Source of the DNA: Mesodorylaimus sp. YZB2_4
Lineage: Eukaryota > Nematoda > Enoplea > Dorylaimida > Dorylaimidae
Direction of reading: 5' to 3'
Assembly: GCA_030248295.1 (NCBI GenBank)
Contig: JASANH010000601.1
Location: 62,001 to 126,000 of the forward strand
DNA: 64,000 bases
Part shown: in pieces, positions 1 through 14,310 of the stretch
Numbering within the stretch: position 1 is the first letter of the stretch
Layout: each line of letters opens with the position of its first letter
Made by a program: the position numbers and the translations under genes
Notes under the pieces: model-generated
Databases searched by the model: none
Told to the model about the DNA's origin: nothing
Seen by the model: only the letters and a program-made list of their open reading frames with translations

Positions 1-3000
1 GAACCAATAAGAAAACGGGAAGGAGTGTGAGTGGGTTGTGGGCGGGCTGGTCCTGCCATGCTCCCCACAGTCCACTACCCAAGGCGAGTAATACGAAATA
101 ATTCCAGTCTCGTTGACAACCCGCCGACTAGCCGTCCTAATGCAGGTGAGTAAGTCGTCCGACTCGCTCACTCTCCTCAATGAAAACGGCACCAGCGTGG
201 GTGAAAATCACTTTATGAATGAATCGAGTGAGCGCCCTTTAAACACACCTACGCTTGTTATGAAGCGTAAAAGTCTTCTACGCTGCTGATAGTACAACCG
301 ACGTAGGTGCTTACTACAGGCAACCGACTGGCTCTCGCAGCCGGTTGTCACGAGCCCTACTGCCGCCGACGACGCCCACGCGATCTCGCAAGAAGAGAAT
401 GAAAACGCCCACGCGTCGACTTTATGAATGAAAACTCGATGCTCGGCCATACGAGAGGGTGCAGCCGGCTGTCACGAGCCCTCAACTTTACTACACCTAC
501 TACGTCGTTTCCTAGGAACCAAAACGAATCGATCGAGCCCCTCACGCCAGTGACACTCGACGAAAAGAGGAAAAATGACATTATTGAAATCGATGCATAG
601 TACTGGGACGACTGGCCGGAACTGCTGCCATCTCTGACGCAAACCAGTCCCAATACCTGCTCACGCACAATGCGTCTCCCTGGGAGCAGAGAAAAGTAGT
701 AAACGATCGAAAACAGGCAGCGCCAGTTCTATAAAGCCAAGCCAATAACAAAAGATGCGCGTTTTCTCCAAACCACCCGATTCCGGTGGAAACTTAAGTA
801 ATGGGCTCCTCGTGAAAGTACACGCAAAAAAATTGAGGCGAAGTTGAATAGTGCTCTGCATATTCCCTTTGTACCCTACCATCCTGCAGCAAGCCTTAGT
901 CGTAGCCGTCGACGTCACGCCTATTGTGAGTGTAACGACGATGACGGATTGTGCCTATTTTCGAGTGAGTGAGAGGACTCAACAACCACCAGACGCGCCT
1001 GGAATGCGGATCAGCCTGACATTCCATTGCCTATGTGCATAATGGTCTATTTGGGGTACCTCGTTGGGCGTACTGTCCTGCTTGAAAGGCACAAAAAAGC
1101 CTCGAAGCCATTGCTCACAATCACATGCTTTTATAATAACCAACAATGCATCCCCACTGCGCACTGTAAAAGTGGCCTAGAGTAGCTCGATGCCAAAGCA
1201 ATTGGCGCTCTTACGGCAGATTGCAAAGCAGCCGAGCTCCTGTGCACCATTATTCTCGAGATGATGTAAGCAACACGAAGTCGACTGGAAAAACGTGTAA
1301 TGCCTCTGCTTATACGCTGAATCAGACAGAATATGGATCCGATCTATCGATGCATAGATGGGACAACGGTGGTGCGTAACCACCCCAGACCCTATTTGGG
1401 GCAACCCAACATGAGTGGCATTGATGGGAAGGAGGGCCGGTGCTAAAAGGACTCATTCAAAAATGTACTATCTAAAATCAAAGATCTGAAACGATGCATT
1501 AGCGAAGAGGGGGTGTAATCGGTTGGGTACCTACCTGGTGGCGGAGAGGGTGTCTTACGTGTTTACGGCATCCAGTCTACTTTTGGGTAACCTACTCATT
1601 TGTGCAGAGCCAAAGTGGACGAACACATCATCATCATCGGAGAACTGGAATGTGCTGCAGAAATCGTCGGAATGGTGCACTACAAACCACAAATAAGATG
1701 GCATAAGTCCTATTTCAGTAAAATAAGGCATCGGAAAAGCTATACTGTGCCTGTGTCCTTTTCACTCAAAGGTAATTTCTCGTTCGGCCATTGACGCAAA
1801 CGGCTATATCGATCCTCCTCTCGTTTCTATCGTGCGTAATAGACACCTAGCATGGACGGTGAAAATTACGAGAGCGTAAACCCGGAGTACTACGAACCGT
1901 CGTCAGCGAGAGAATAATAGTATCCTCGAAAGAGTTCACCTTTCATATAGTCTCGCGCCCCCGTCCCACGCGACGAGGTGAGGGCGGATGTGGGAGGAGT
2001 AAATTTATTAATTATGACTCGGTCAACGACGTGGTCGTTCAATTAATATTCTTCCGCTCCATTTTATGTAAATGAGCATCGCATCCCCTCAGGACATGCC
2101 TGTTTGCCTGGTCCACCTATCAACTGCTTGTCAACAGTGCTTGCGAGTCTGCATTTGACCGTAGGTGGAACCGCACATCTAAGGTTCCATCAGTCAAAAC
2201 CCTTCGTGACGACTGCTACATAGATGCGCACCCGACAGTTAACCATGTGCACCCAACGTATGCTTGACCTACAATATACACGGTCCTCTTCACATTTGTA
2301 GATTGCACCAGCCCTAGGCCCGATATGATGTTTGTGACCTTAGTATTACGCCCAAAATATTGCTGAGTATCCGCATGCTGTAACCTATCGCCTATCATGT
2401 CACAAAGCGTGTGTGTTGCTAGCATGGAGACGCTTGCATTGTGCCTCTGTCGATTCATGCCACTAATAGGAGTTCAAAGTCCATTGTGAGCATTCATTAG
2501 CTAAATAGAAGCTGGAGCCTGTCATTATGATGTGCTAACAAACACGCGTAGGAAGTCTCAAGTAACACACAACTATGCCTTATTGTTGACTTTGCGAGAC
2601 TCTTCCCACCGACTGACTGGTGCCCACATAGACCACAGCAGAAGGATGTCTACGAAAAGAATGTGCCATAAAAGGTCTCAAGGTGTCAAATATGCACTGC
2701 TTTGTAATTCCCTCAAATACACGCCTAGCTTCGCCCTTTGGGTGAGAGTCGTTTGAAAGAAGCTGGCAGTCGTGGGTTATGCACGCGTGATCACTTTTCA
2801 TAAGACTAGTCTTCCTGGTGGTGCTATGCTAGTTCTGCTAAAGTGACAGCACAAGTTACAAAACGAAATGGACGACAGAGAATGTTACAAAAGACGAGTT
2901 ATGTTAACCTTCTGACGACAAAAAGCTGCATGTAACGTGCTCGAAAAACCAATTGATGCTCGAAGTAACTACTGTACATGGCCTCGGATGAAACAATGCA

Positions 3001-6000
3001 ACTCGACAAAAAGGTGTAATTACTAAGTGAATAGAAGGTAAAGCTGGATTGTTTTACTGTTGATTTGAAGTGCCTAAGTTCTAAGTATAGAGCGTAACTG
3101 CTGCAGAAGGCCAGTCAAAACCACGCCACCTAATGATAGGCAATCTTCACGACCAATCAGCAAAGAACTGGTTGCAAGGAGTGCGTCAGATGGCTGAGGG
3201 CCACAAATCTTGCCAAAACTGTCATGCTCATCAAGATCTCTAGAGGGAAAGTATGCCAAGTCAATCTTCACATGTCGGATGCAACAGATAATCCTAAGCC
3301 CACAAAGCCATAGACAAACACAGATCCCAAAATTTGTAACCCGTTTTGGAAAGCGAAAAAAAACCTAGCAAGTTTCATGTTGGGGAAGCCTTTGCTAGAC
3401 TGCCCCGTCACGGTTTCAATGCACTTTGCACTTCCAGCACTGGCTTGATATCAGAACCTCCCCTTCAGCTTGCGTATTTGCTAATTACTCGCCCGCCTAC
3501 CGTCTGAAGTAGTTGCTTCAAATAATTCCCGATGGTAGCGATAAAAATGGACAAGACGGGCTTTGGAATAGTAAACGGGCGAGGGAGGCTCGTATTCGTC
3601 ACTTCCGCAATTCTTCGACTTCCCACTAGTACAGTGTTTTGTTGGAAACATGAGCCTTGCGCTTAGTCGACTGTAGTCCTCGAACACTGATATTCTCTCT
3701 GTTCAATTAGAATAGTCACTGTCGAGACAGACGCGAAAATGACAGGTTTTGTGGCAACAGCTTGTCACAGCTAACATAAGTCAGCGAAGCATCGTTCGCG
3801 GAACCGTCTACTTTAGCCAGCCCACCTACTACTGACGTGTCACAAAAAGTGGACCAGCCAGAGCAAAGCACGTTAGGCGAACATCATACGTAGAATAGAC
3901 ATTTGTGCCAACGCCGTTACGGCAGATGCTCGACAAGACCGAAGTCATTTTGGTAGGGTGTAATGGATGTTGGAGATGCTGCGCATGCGAAATTATGAGC
4001 AGCGCATGGCCGCGAATACGGTGTACAATAACAGTCCCACTATTCAAAGATTGGACAACATTTCTGGCTAGCAGGACTATTCTACAGTACTGTACAGTAG
4101 GTCTTTCTGGTATGTAGACCGGTGATACGAGATATGTGGACAAAGCCACCCTAATTTTGATTACGAGTTCGTGCACGTAGGATATTCACACTGCACAGCA
4201 GAGCCTGCGAATATTGGGGGACCGAAAGAGAAACCTTAGCTTACTCGAAAATGAAGCCGGGCCTGATGGCTACACAGCAGAAGCCAGTATTAGCAAACTA
4301 CTTTCTCCTCTCCGAAGCCAATCAGCTGAGTGGGCAGGGTTAAAATAACAAGCTCATACCTGATGATGATCCTTCTTCTGATGACGACATCGTCGCCTCG
4401 AACAACTCGCAATTTGAAATCCTGGTTAATACTTGGAATTGTATACGCGAAGATGCTGATCCGATTCCGGAAAGAAAGCATAGTATAGAAAGGCGTTGTT
4501 AGCACTGGCGTGGGCAAATGTGATAAATATGATATAATCGTATGCCGCCTTCAGTCACACGTTTTCTTTGACTGGATGCGCATAGAAAAGCTAACCATTT
4601 TTAACGTGCCCGAGGTGAATCTAACCACAAACGAGCATCACCCGACTGAGTAAACAAGAGTCCATGTGACAACACGTGCATGAGAAAAGTTAAATAAAAG
4701 TTATTATTGCGGAAGTCCAGTCTATGAAAGCCATAAGCATAAAGGGCACAAGAATTATTGACTGGTCGAAATCCGAGCATAACTCAACTAAATCACCAGC
4801 TGGAGGCTTGAAACTAACAGAAACGTAAAGCCATGAGCATACTACACATAGCGTACATACACACTGTGTGACACCGTCGCTGCTTTTGTACAGTGCAGTT
4901 TACTCATTGTCAGTCTTGCGAGAGTGCGATACCCGCCCTATGGCGCACGGACCATGAGAGCCCTGCTGTTCAGCTGGCGCTGTCCCGAATGGCCATGTCC
5001 AGCAACCAAGACTGGGAGAACGCTACTATCTACTCTGGATGGGAGTGCAGGTCAGTAAGTCCGCTCTGAGAAGCTGGTGATCGACGACAGTTCAGCCTGT
5101 CGCTGGTCTCACATCTGGCTCTGGCTGACTGGTCGAGAGGTTGGCTAAAGGTGCAGAATTAGGAAACTGGTCCTCGAATAAGTCGGGAAGGCTCCTTCCT
5201 TCCCCCCCCCCTCCCCCCCATATCATCGGGGTCGCTGGTTCTGGCACAGGATGCGGATGGAGGGGCTCCTAGTGAAGACGTCAGAGGGAACCTGCCTGAG
5301 AGTGGGTTGCTTCTCGGCCTTGCTTATCACATCATCACTGCTCCCTGGCTTTAGGTCCTCTGCCGTTTAAGTGGACTAATAAGTGTGCGGCTAGAGAGCG
5401 AGTAGCGTAGCAGAGCACGGCTGGAAGTCTCGTGGGATACTTTGGCGGAAACTTGGCCAACTTAAAAATGGCGTACAGTAGCGCCTCAAATACGATAAGA
5501 GGTGCGCTATTGCAAATGCCATTGACTGCAAATGGGCAATTGAAACCAGCGGAATTTTGGAAAGGCGGAATAAGGAGAGCGAGAGCAGTTCTCAATGGCA
5601 CAACAAGGCTAGACCCAGTTAGTTATTTTTTGACCGCGTGATAACCCTTCAGTTACCTCACTAATCCTCACTTGTGTCCCTATTGCTTACCCCCTGTGTC
5701 TGACCCCTTTTAAATCCTACAGCCCGTTGACCTCTATCCCCAGGGGTAAGGTCAAAATAGTACGACTAATTAGGGGCCCCCTTCGTCAACCTTCGTGTCT
5801 GCAGCAGTATTACTTCGACCTGTCCCCTCACCGGTCCACTGCGAAATTTAGAAAATAAACTGAAAGTTAAGCAGCGTGATCCGATGCACTGGATAAAGGC
5901 TAAGACAGCCTGCAGTTTAAAATAATGTCTGTTAGGTTGGAGGGGCCGTCTGGAGAGGAGAAACACAAAGAGTGGCCAGACTTGGCTCAGACTATTGTGC

Positions 6001-6313
6001 CCTTGGCCGAGTGGGGTTATTGATCAGTGAGACACGCTTACCTCGACAAGTTCTTCAAGAAATATGATGGATCTGGTTATTATTTCCCACGGATCTGCAA
6101 AAGAAATGAATAATCTTTTGTTCCTCATTGAAATCCTGAGTTTTCTAGGGGCAACGATAGGACGTGCTACATCGGACGACCTTACAAGAATAGCTCAACT
6201 TGCGACTAGACCATAACCGGTGAAACCCGCGTTAAGTAACGGCTTTTGCTGTGTACTTATGATTAAAAGTTGTTTGAGCCAGCCGGGACTAACATTACAT
6301 AATTGGTGGTGGT

Positions 6314-6377
6314 ACAGACACGTGATAACACAAACAGTCGTGAGATCGGAGGCACAGACACGTGATGACACAAACAG
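6314..6377. repeat. 24-base direct repeat, two copies 40 bases apart
   Basis: A 24-base unit beginning ACAGACACGTGAT is present at 6314-6337 and again at 6354-6377 with a single A/G difference. Each copy contains the E-box-like hexamer CACGTG. No gene is nearby, so a regulatory role is only a possibility. Confidence 0.7.
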
Positions 6378-6572
6378 CTTCAGCTAATTATATATACAGT
6401 TAGCTCCATGTGACCCTTTGGATAGTGATCCGAAAAGGGAAAGAGGCGGGGCACCAGGTAACTAGTAATCTTACGCAACTCACGTCAGAGAAATGTTTTG
6501 TTTCACTGACGCAAACAGGATGTGTAATGCTGCACGTGCGTTGAAAAACAGGGTGTACGTATGCTAGTGGGT

Positions 6573-6593
6573 TATTTCGTCAGTGACGAAATA
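6573..6593. repeat. 21-base near-perfect palindrome
   Basis: The stretch TATTTCGTCAGTGACGAAAT plus a final A reads the same on both strands apart from the central base. It has ten-base arms with a one-base centre, as in a dimeric protein-binding site or short cruciform. No neighbouring gene indicates a function. Confidence 0.6.
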
Positions 6594-9517
6594 CAGATGA
6601 AGGGTCGGCACCATTCTATAATGGGGTGATAAGCTCTTCATTTCCTGGATGCATCTAATCATGGTGCCATCATTTACTACTGGAGAAAAACGAACGATCA
6701 AAACTCTTCCCGTTTGTAGTGACTCAAAATTGCGCAGGAGAATGTGCAGTCAGTGCTGGCCATACCAAGTGGCACAAAGGCAGGCAATGCGCTAAAAAAC
6801 AAGGGAATCGCGGTCTGGGGAGCAGCGCGGTCATGGAAATAAATGGTAGGGCTGATCAAAATGAAGACTATCTACCACACCTCACTGCTCCGGGCTCTTG
6901 AATCCAAGTAGGTGGCCGGAGCCTTGGGATTGAACAGCCGAGGCGAAGGCGACTCTTGGATCTGCTCGCCGCTTTTATGGACGAGCGAGGTCGGTGGAGC
7001 GCGATGTTGTGCCAGATATGGCATTTGGCATTTTCCAACCCAAGAATTGTAAAATATTGGTCAGGTCGCTGTGAGAATCAGACGCCCCCTCCTCGTTACC
7101 TCTACCTGTCGTCTGACCCTAGTCACAAAAAGAAGTCTAGTGACCGTGCTTTTTTAACAAGAGCAACTTAAAAGGCTGGTTGGTGCAAGCCTCTGCCACC
7201 CGCGCGGCTTTGTGCCAAGCTAACAAATTGGCATTGTGCTTGTTATATCCTGTTTATCGAAGCGGATGGGGTCTGCTTGCGAGCGTTGGCGTCACCAGAA
7301 TGGCCAATGAATGACCGCTTATCATCGTCACAATGCTGATGTGTGGATGAACTTTGAAAGGTCGCTGCAATGACCCGGTAATGATGGCTGAGAGGATCGC
7401 GGTGCATTGAATGGGAACAAAAACAAGGTCACTGCTTGATCCAGCTCTTAATTGCACGTGGGCGGTCTCTATGGCCGGTGCCGCACATGTCGCATCTACA
7501 AAAGCATCGCCCACCCTTTTGTATGATAAGCAGCTAAGCGCAGCGAATGATTTTCCGCTGATTACCCATGTCCTGCTTATCAATGACGCCTCTTCTTTGA
7601 GCTAGCCCGCGAAGCGTGATTGACCTTTCCAAGGAAACTATAGCTCGGCCTTACAATCGACCACACCCAACAACGTCACGAGGAGGGGATATGTGGCCAG
7701 AGCGTATGCGTATTCAAGCTTGTTTCTGCGAAAAGCTAAAGGACTGCCTCCCTCGGCGATTGTTTTGAAAAAGGTGGTGATCTTGATCGTTGCAGCACCC
7801 TCCATTGTGTGTGTGCATTTTGCCATATATAATCTTACGCCTATTCGCTTTCGGGCGAAGAGAGACGTTTGGCTGCCGCGTGAGGTCAAATCGTCTTTTG
7901 TGCTTCTAAGGCTCGTCTGAGGGAGGGGAGCTAGATTAGCTTAAACTGCGGACCAATTACCCGAACCCACGCTGAGCACATTTGTGCATTGCACGATAAA
8001 AGCAAATAACTGGAAAGAAGCAGCCCACTAGAAATCTAGAAAATTCTACAGTTACAGAGCATACCTGAGCAATACGGGACAGACGCAGTGTTGATCTCTG
8101 ATTAGAGAAAGCCACAACACAATGGCCGCTCGTAGTATCGGGCCTATTTTTATAACTGTGATCGGAGTGAAGGACAACTGAGCTAGTGTAGTGCCGCATA
8201 AGCCAAGCTCGCCCACTCTTGTCCTAGATGTGTAGTAAGCAGAGCTGTGTTAATTTATGCGTACATCCATACTATAATTTGCATAAGAAATCGTCTCCGT
8301 GCGTCATGTCCCCGCACAATAAGAGATTATCATACAGCTTTCAGTAGCCTATTCTTTTTGGCCAAGATACGTTAGTGAATTAGAAGACGCAACAGTATTA
8401 TGTGCAGGTCACATTGAAAACGAGAATGCCCTCTTCTCTTGTTCTCGACATTTGCGTTGAGGGAACAAAATACTTGTTCTAAATCGGATAGACACCTCAA
8501 GAACTGCGGCTGCTGGCGTGAGAAAGGAGCAGAAGCTAATAAAACAGCAGAAAATACTGTCGACTACTAGCCTGGGAGGGAGGGATGACCATCCAAGGTA
8601 CCTACATCACGTGTCCAAATCGAGACTGATCGGTCTTGTCTCACTGACCGAATTACACATGGGGCCTCAGCTAAACGCTCGCCAGTACTTTATACCTGTG
8701 GCTCAGAGTTTGTTCGATAGAAAATCGCGAACCATAATATCTGCCACTTGAAAAATTGTTAACATCTACATGTATTCGTGCATTCACTGTAATCTCATCC
8801 CACGCAGCCTCGATTTCCGACGTCAGTTTTTACACCTTCGCATTATTCCTCCCTCCGCAGAGTCCCCTAAGACTCATCCGGAGAATTATTCAGTCTGGTA
8901 CCCAGTCATACACTTGACAATTCATAACTCTATTTGCATATTTCTGAAATATGAAAATCAAAGAGCCCTCATGAAAACTGGCGCGATCACAAAGGGTTAA
9001 GATTTGAGCCATATCCGAATGACAAGAGAAAAAATAGGGTTTTCGCACTGACTGATTAGAAGGATAGACCTCGAGGAGACCAGCACATAGATGAAATGAG
9101 AGACACACAGGTGTATTACTTTACCTGCAGAAGTCAGTATTTGTACCAGCTTTCAGGTTTACTAATTCTGCAGTGACGCTCCCAATCAATCAGGACGATA
9201 CTGATACGTACTCGTATTCACTGTGGAAAAACTTGACGTCATGTGCGGACGACTTGTCCAACGCATAAGGTGAAGTTTTCTTTTCAAAAGGGTGCTTTTA
9301 TGATCGAAGGGATAATTATGCATACGTATCTTACAGCCGAGACAAGAGGTACACAAAGCGGGACTTGCTTTGGCCAGCCTATCGCCGCTGAAGACACTTG
9401 CGAGTACCCCTTGTGACCGTGTCAACTATCTATTCGGATTATCCCGTTACGTGCCAGTGAGCATCCATGGCTTGCAACGATCAGTCATACCCGCAGAAGA
9501 CACGACCATCTCAACAG

Positions 9518-9610
9518 TTGGGCCAGTTAGGGGCCATCCATAATGGACGTTCAGGCCCAAAACCGGGGCCGGGGTGGGTGTGGTGGGAGAGAAGTGGACG
9601 AAAGTGGACC
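9518..9610 (+). repeat. Dispersed repeat family D, copy 1
   Basis: This segment, starting GTTGGGCCAGTTAGGGGCC and containing CCATAATGGACG, matches 13823-13898 over most of its length with small gaps. Two copies in 64 kb indicate a low-copy dispersed repeat. No ends or target duplication are clear. Confidence 0.55.
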
Positions 9611-11360
9611 GGGGAGGGAGGGGAGGTTGACGCCAAATGGACGTCCACTTTTGAAAGTTCGTAAGAGGTGGCTGAACGACCGAGCGATTGCCTATTTGCC
9701 TAAGCTCCTAGGAGAGCATTGAGAGTAGAAGTACCATTATGTACTCAAAGGTACAGTAAGATAATGTCATAAAAGCGTTATACCGGTAGGTCGAAAGTTT
9801 TGTCTTTAAATCATTCAAGGATAAAACTCCACTTCAGATAAATTGCTCCAATATACGTAATACGAAAAACTGTAAGCCCATGAGGGGCCCACGCATAATA
9901 CTGTATTGGCGCGGATATCATGCGCCAGAGCAGCGACTCTTGCCCTATGGGATCGAAGTGTTTACTAACTAGCTCGCTGCTGCTCACCTTTGATCATTAG
10001 GTCAGTTCATACTCGACTGTACCACTTACCTACATGCCGAAGAAGCGGTTGCATGGAGGTTATGCACGCTCGCATGCTTTGCAGGCTGAGAATCAAGATA
10101 GACTACGTGTGATCGCAGTCCAGATAAGGCGATTTCATTCTTAAAATCAGTGTACAATTCTAAGATCATTATCATCCGCTCAATGATTTTGTGCTGTAAA
10201 TTGGAGGTCCGGGAGGGGGGGTAGGGCGAACTGGATGAGAAGTAGACAAGGGGTAGGAGAGTGGTAAAATGCTTTTTTTGGGTGAACATCCTTTATAGGT
10301 GGCCCCTTAGCTGAAACGAAATATACGCGGGTTACTTAAAAACCCAACAAAAAATCTGGAATTGCGGGTACTACATACAGTATAAATATATTCCTTTGGC
10401 TAACTAGCTGGCATGCCACTGAGTGTCATTATTGCTTGAACAATCAAGCATTTTTTAGATGACAAATCAAAAAAAACATATTGGGGAGTAAAATTACTCG
10501 CACCTTCTTCGTTCCTGTTGCGGCTATTCAAGGGATGGAGCATAAGCAATCGCAAATGTAAAGAAAGAATAGGAATGATTTAAAAGCGTGCTTTGGAAGC
10601 GAACCTGTACAAGGACCCACAGCTGAGTGAGCGTCATCCCTCGAGGGTCAGACAAACGAGGTCAGACGGCTGCTGGCCGTGTGGTGTAAACCAAGTTAGG
10701 TTCTCTTGAGTACACACTGAACCAGCTACGCTGTGATGTTGGGTTCGGATCAAGCCACGCAGCCCAGGTATCCCGGGTGCAGGTTATTGTACGTGTCCAC
10801 TACGCCGAACAAGGGGACTCACGCTTTGGAAGAGCCGGCTACAGACGTCGGGTCGTCGAGAAGTACTGTATACTAATCGAACTGATCACCCCAGGCAGAG
10901 AACAGGGCTTTGCATAGGCGATGCTCGGGTCTAGGAACTAGTCTTATCAATCCCTCGCATGTTAGGAAAACCAGTCAGCTGGTGCAAAAGCTCTAACGGT
11001 CCCTCCTCCTAGCAAAACGCGACCTGGTCATATTAAAGGGTAGCTGAATCCTTAGCAGATGTAATAGGCCTGGATTAGTCTGTTTGAGGTGGTTCATGAA
11101 CCAGCCCGACTCTCCTACTGTAAGTCAGGAGTGTCTGGACTGCCAAATGTCTGGTCTGGTCTGGTCTTGAGTTCCTGGTCATTCTCCTGATTGATATGTA
11201 GTGTATGGTGCTGAAGATATCAATAGCCTGACACAGTGGCACTGAATTCAAGACGAGACAATCCAATAAACCAATAGCTAACGCTCCTCAAAATCCAGCC
11301 TCGATCTGCTACTACATACTACCCGCCGGAATAGGGTCAGGGTCGGGTACCCAGTGCCGG

Positions 11361-11560
11361 ATCATAACGGTGTAACACCCGTGCCTGGTAGGCCATGGCG
11401 AGTGGGAGAGAGTGATCGATACTCTCCCCTGGCTAGGAAAAGTCAACCCCTTGGGTTGATGTTTCAGCCGTAGCTATAGTCGCAAGACTTGCCTGCTCCA
11501 GTCGGAGTTTTTGTCCCGCTGACTTCGGTCGGCCGCCTCCCTCCTACGCCTGCCACGCTT
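11361..11560 (-). repeat. Dispersed repeat family B, copy 1
   Basis: On the minus strand this reads as the family B consensus: a GCGTAGGAGGGAGGCGGCC start, an ACTCCGACTGGAG block, a CATCAACCCAAGGGG block and a CTCGCCATGGCCTACCAGGC end. The same blocks in the same order are at 22567-22700, 54319-54466 and 60555-60745. The inner part (around 11410-11465) can pair with itself, so transcripts would fold into hairpins. I see no clear Pol III boxes; the class is unknown. Confidence 0.65.
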
Positions 11561-12136
11561 GGTTAAAACGGCCACTCAAAAGACAGGTAGGAATATGACC
11601 TGGCTGCTCCGCAGGGGGTATCCTATCATGCAGCGCGAACTAGCTTCAGAAAACATTGCTTAGCCAGCGCTCATCACCGCTTGATCGGATGACGTTTAGG
11701 ATGGTTATGACCGTTTCCTAAAAGGCACTGCTTCTAATGTATTATAAGTCGTGCATTCGCCGCGCATACGTATAGAACACAAACCCAAATTTGGTGTGCA
11801 GCGGGTGATCGGACGGTTTACAAAATCATACCAGACCCACCACTTCTCGCCCGCCACTTTTCGCCCTAATCGTTTCGGCTCCTCTCATTTCGACCTCACA
11901 TTCCGCACTCCCCCCGCATCCTAGTCTCAATCCTGAGCAAATTTGTGACTCAGGAGTAACTAGAAGTCGAACTCATAAGCAATACCGCACAAGAAATCAA
12001 TGACATTTCGATTAGCTACGCCTTCTGCTACAGCCTTGATCCAAGCAGATGTTGAAGCTCCTGCCCATACAATTTCTACGGTGACCCGCTATCTATTCGG
12101 AGACATGGTGGCGTTAGATCACGGCGCATCCAGGGT

Positions 12137-12320
12137 CGCTTGTCCCTATCTCGGTTCAGCCAGCGACCCGTTGTGGCCAGGGTCCCCTTCTGGCCAGCGT
12201 CCCTTTTTGGCCAGTGTTTTGTTTCGGCCGGTATCCCTTTATGGCCACTTCCGATTCAGCCAGTTTCCCTCTACAGCCATTCCCGATTGGGCCAAGGTCC
12301 CTTTACGGCCAGGCTGCAAG
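12137..12320 (+). repeat. Degenerate minisatellite, about 20-22 base unit
   Basis: About eight diverged tandem copies of a unit like GTCCCTTTNTGGCCAGNG run through this segment. The same unit is found in the opposite orientation at 12851-12926, so the two arrays form a large imperfect inverted repeat around about 530 bases of unique sequence. Confidence 0.75.
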
Positions 12321-12850
12321 GTGCGCAGCGCTTGAATATCCAGGCATACCTGCACCATGAGTTCACGGTTCAAAGGATGGAGACCAGTTAGTGATAATTA
12401 GTGTCGCTCAAATTCCTTCAATATGTTCAAGTAAAAGGAAAACCTAACTTATTTGCAGTTTTGGCAGACGCTAAAGCTTCCTTTTCTTGAGAACACGTGG
12501 CTTTTCGGTAGCTTTGATGCGCCATCCTGGAATTTTGCAACTCGAAAATGGTGCAGCTCCCCGTCTACGTGACCAAAGATACAGTATGACAATGTTGATG
12601 GAAACATTCACAATGCGAAAATTCCTTTCATTCAAATGCGTGATCATCTGCCCGCCGTCAGTGCTCTTCACATTTGTTGGTGCCAGAAATTCAAGCTTGC
12701 TTGGACCACTTAATTCATTCGCTCGGACACTTGACAAATTTTGTGAATCGGACGCTGAGCATGGAGAATGCTGTTTTTTAAAGAGTGCTTGCTGTCCTCA
12801 TGAAATAATAATCAAATACTGTGTTCTTAGTTCATAGTTTCTTTCGCAAC

Positions 12851-12926
12851 TACCAACAGCTGGCCGAAACGGGACTGGCTGGACCGGGAATTTTTCTGGC
12901 TGGACTGGGACACTGGCTGAAACGGG
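12851..12926 (-). repeat. Degenerate minisatellite, inverted relative to 12137-12320
   Basis: Three to four units of the form ACTGGCTGGACCGGGA are present. Their reverse complement matches the unit of the array at 12137-12320 (for example TTTCGGCCAGT). The arrays may be the arms of an older palindromic element. Confidence 0.65.
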
Positions 12927-13822
12927 GCACAACCCCTGTGGGTACGGTTTAAAAATACGTACAGCATGTACTGTATTTTGGAAGCGTCTCTGGCTGGAAG
13001 TTCTCATGTTCAGTCACTTCTTCGAACTTATCGATCAAGTTTGCTTGCGGAAAGAAAAACAGAGAAAAGCAGAGCTGTAGACATAGTTTTCTTTCAAGAA
13101 TTTTCTCTGACCCCTTGTCGAGATGACAATTTCAGTTAAAAACTCGAGAAGCACAGATTCGTTCTACAATCGCTGATGAACAAACAGACTGAACTGACAG
13201 TAAAAATTGACCTTCCCTGCTCTTTCTTATTTTCGAGCTCCTGCCTTTTTCAGGAATGATCGATTTTGGAGCATAGTGCCAGTCCTTATTGTATGTGCCG
13301 AGAGACGAAGTGCGAAGTGAAATGGGGGGGGGGGGAGTGGTCTAAATACTATGGGTGCAAAATGTGAGGAGCCAAAGGTGGGGATCGAAATGTTGGGTGA
13401 GCAAAGCTTCCATATCCTGTTCGGACACCCAAAGCTGCGAATGCCAAACATTCAGCGTGCCGAACGATAAGTGCACCTTCGAGCAATCTCTAGCGGCCTC
13501 CCAAAAGAGCGAGCCGAACTCGTTGCTACGTAGTAAGTAGAATGTATAGAAAGCCGCTGCTAAGACAGGGGAGCCAAACAAACATCGTGGCCTGAAGGAC
13601 TAAATTCAGAAATACAACAAAGCAGAATAGTTCCAATAAGTCGACGATTGGTCCTCGTTAAAATGGCTCAATTTTGTATAGGGCTCTAAACAAAACCTAC
13701 TTTTGGGTCCAGTCAAGTTTCTCTAATAGTCAGCCGTTTGGAAAAGAACAGGGTATGTGCTTGACCCAAGGAACTGATCGACCACCTGCTGAATGCCGAT
13801 TTGACCTACTCGTTTATGATCA

Positions 13823-13898
13823 GCTGGGCCAGTTTGGGCCCGTCCATATAGGACGTCGAGGCCACCTGGGGTGGATGGGGAGAGAGAAAAGTGAACGC
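13823..13898 (+). repeat. Dispersed repeat family D, copy 2
   Basis: This is the second copy of the element at 9518-9610, sharing GGGCCAGTTTGGG, a CCATANNGGACGT block and a GGGTGGATGGGGAGAGA block. It is more diverged at its 3' side. Confidence 0.5.
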
Positions 13899-14154
13899 AG
13901 CCGACTGGCTGCTAAATGCCAATTTTACCTACTTATATATATCCATATTCTAGGTACGTATCGTAATTAGCAGTCATACATTTTACCTACCTTTGCCACT
14001 GGGGACAGACTGCTAATTCTTAGTGGCTCAGTACTTCCTAGTTTTAAGTCTAATCAGACACTGAGGCGTCCAAGGCCTTATCTCTGCATGCAGCCACCAG
14101 CAGTCACCAGCAGGCAAGCAAGGGAAGCCAGAGTGGCATTACTGTACTTTCAAA

Positions 14155-14310
14155 GCTGCTTTAGTGGTTAATTCGGGAAATTTGTTACACATTTCATAAA
14201 TTCCTAAAAGCTATCACAGTAGTTATATCATAGGTTTGACCAGAGGTCGAAGAGGTGAGCCATCCTAACAGACGGGCTACGCTAGCTACTGCGGTTCGCG
14301 TTTCTGCCTC
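14155..14310 (-). pseudogene. Diverged duplicate of the kinase-like fragment at 14679-14921
   Basis: On the minus strand this segment aligns with 14690-14830: both read ARLLG, then an ACC/TTCGACC block, then a GGAATTNANGAAATGTGTAA block. This copy has in-frame stops (TGA and TAA near its 3' end), so it cannot encode the same peptide. It lies about 530 bases from its partner in the same orientation, which suggests an old tandem duplication. Confidence 0.4.
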
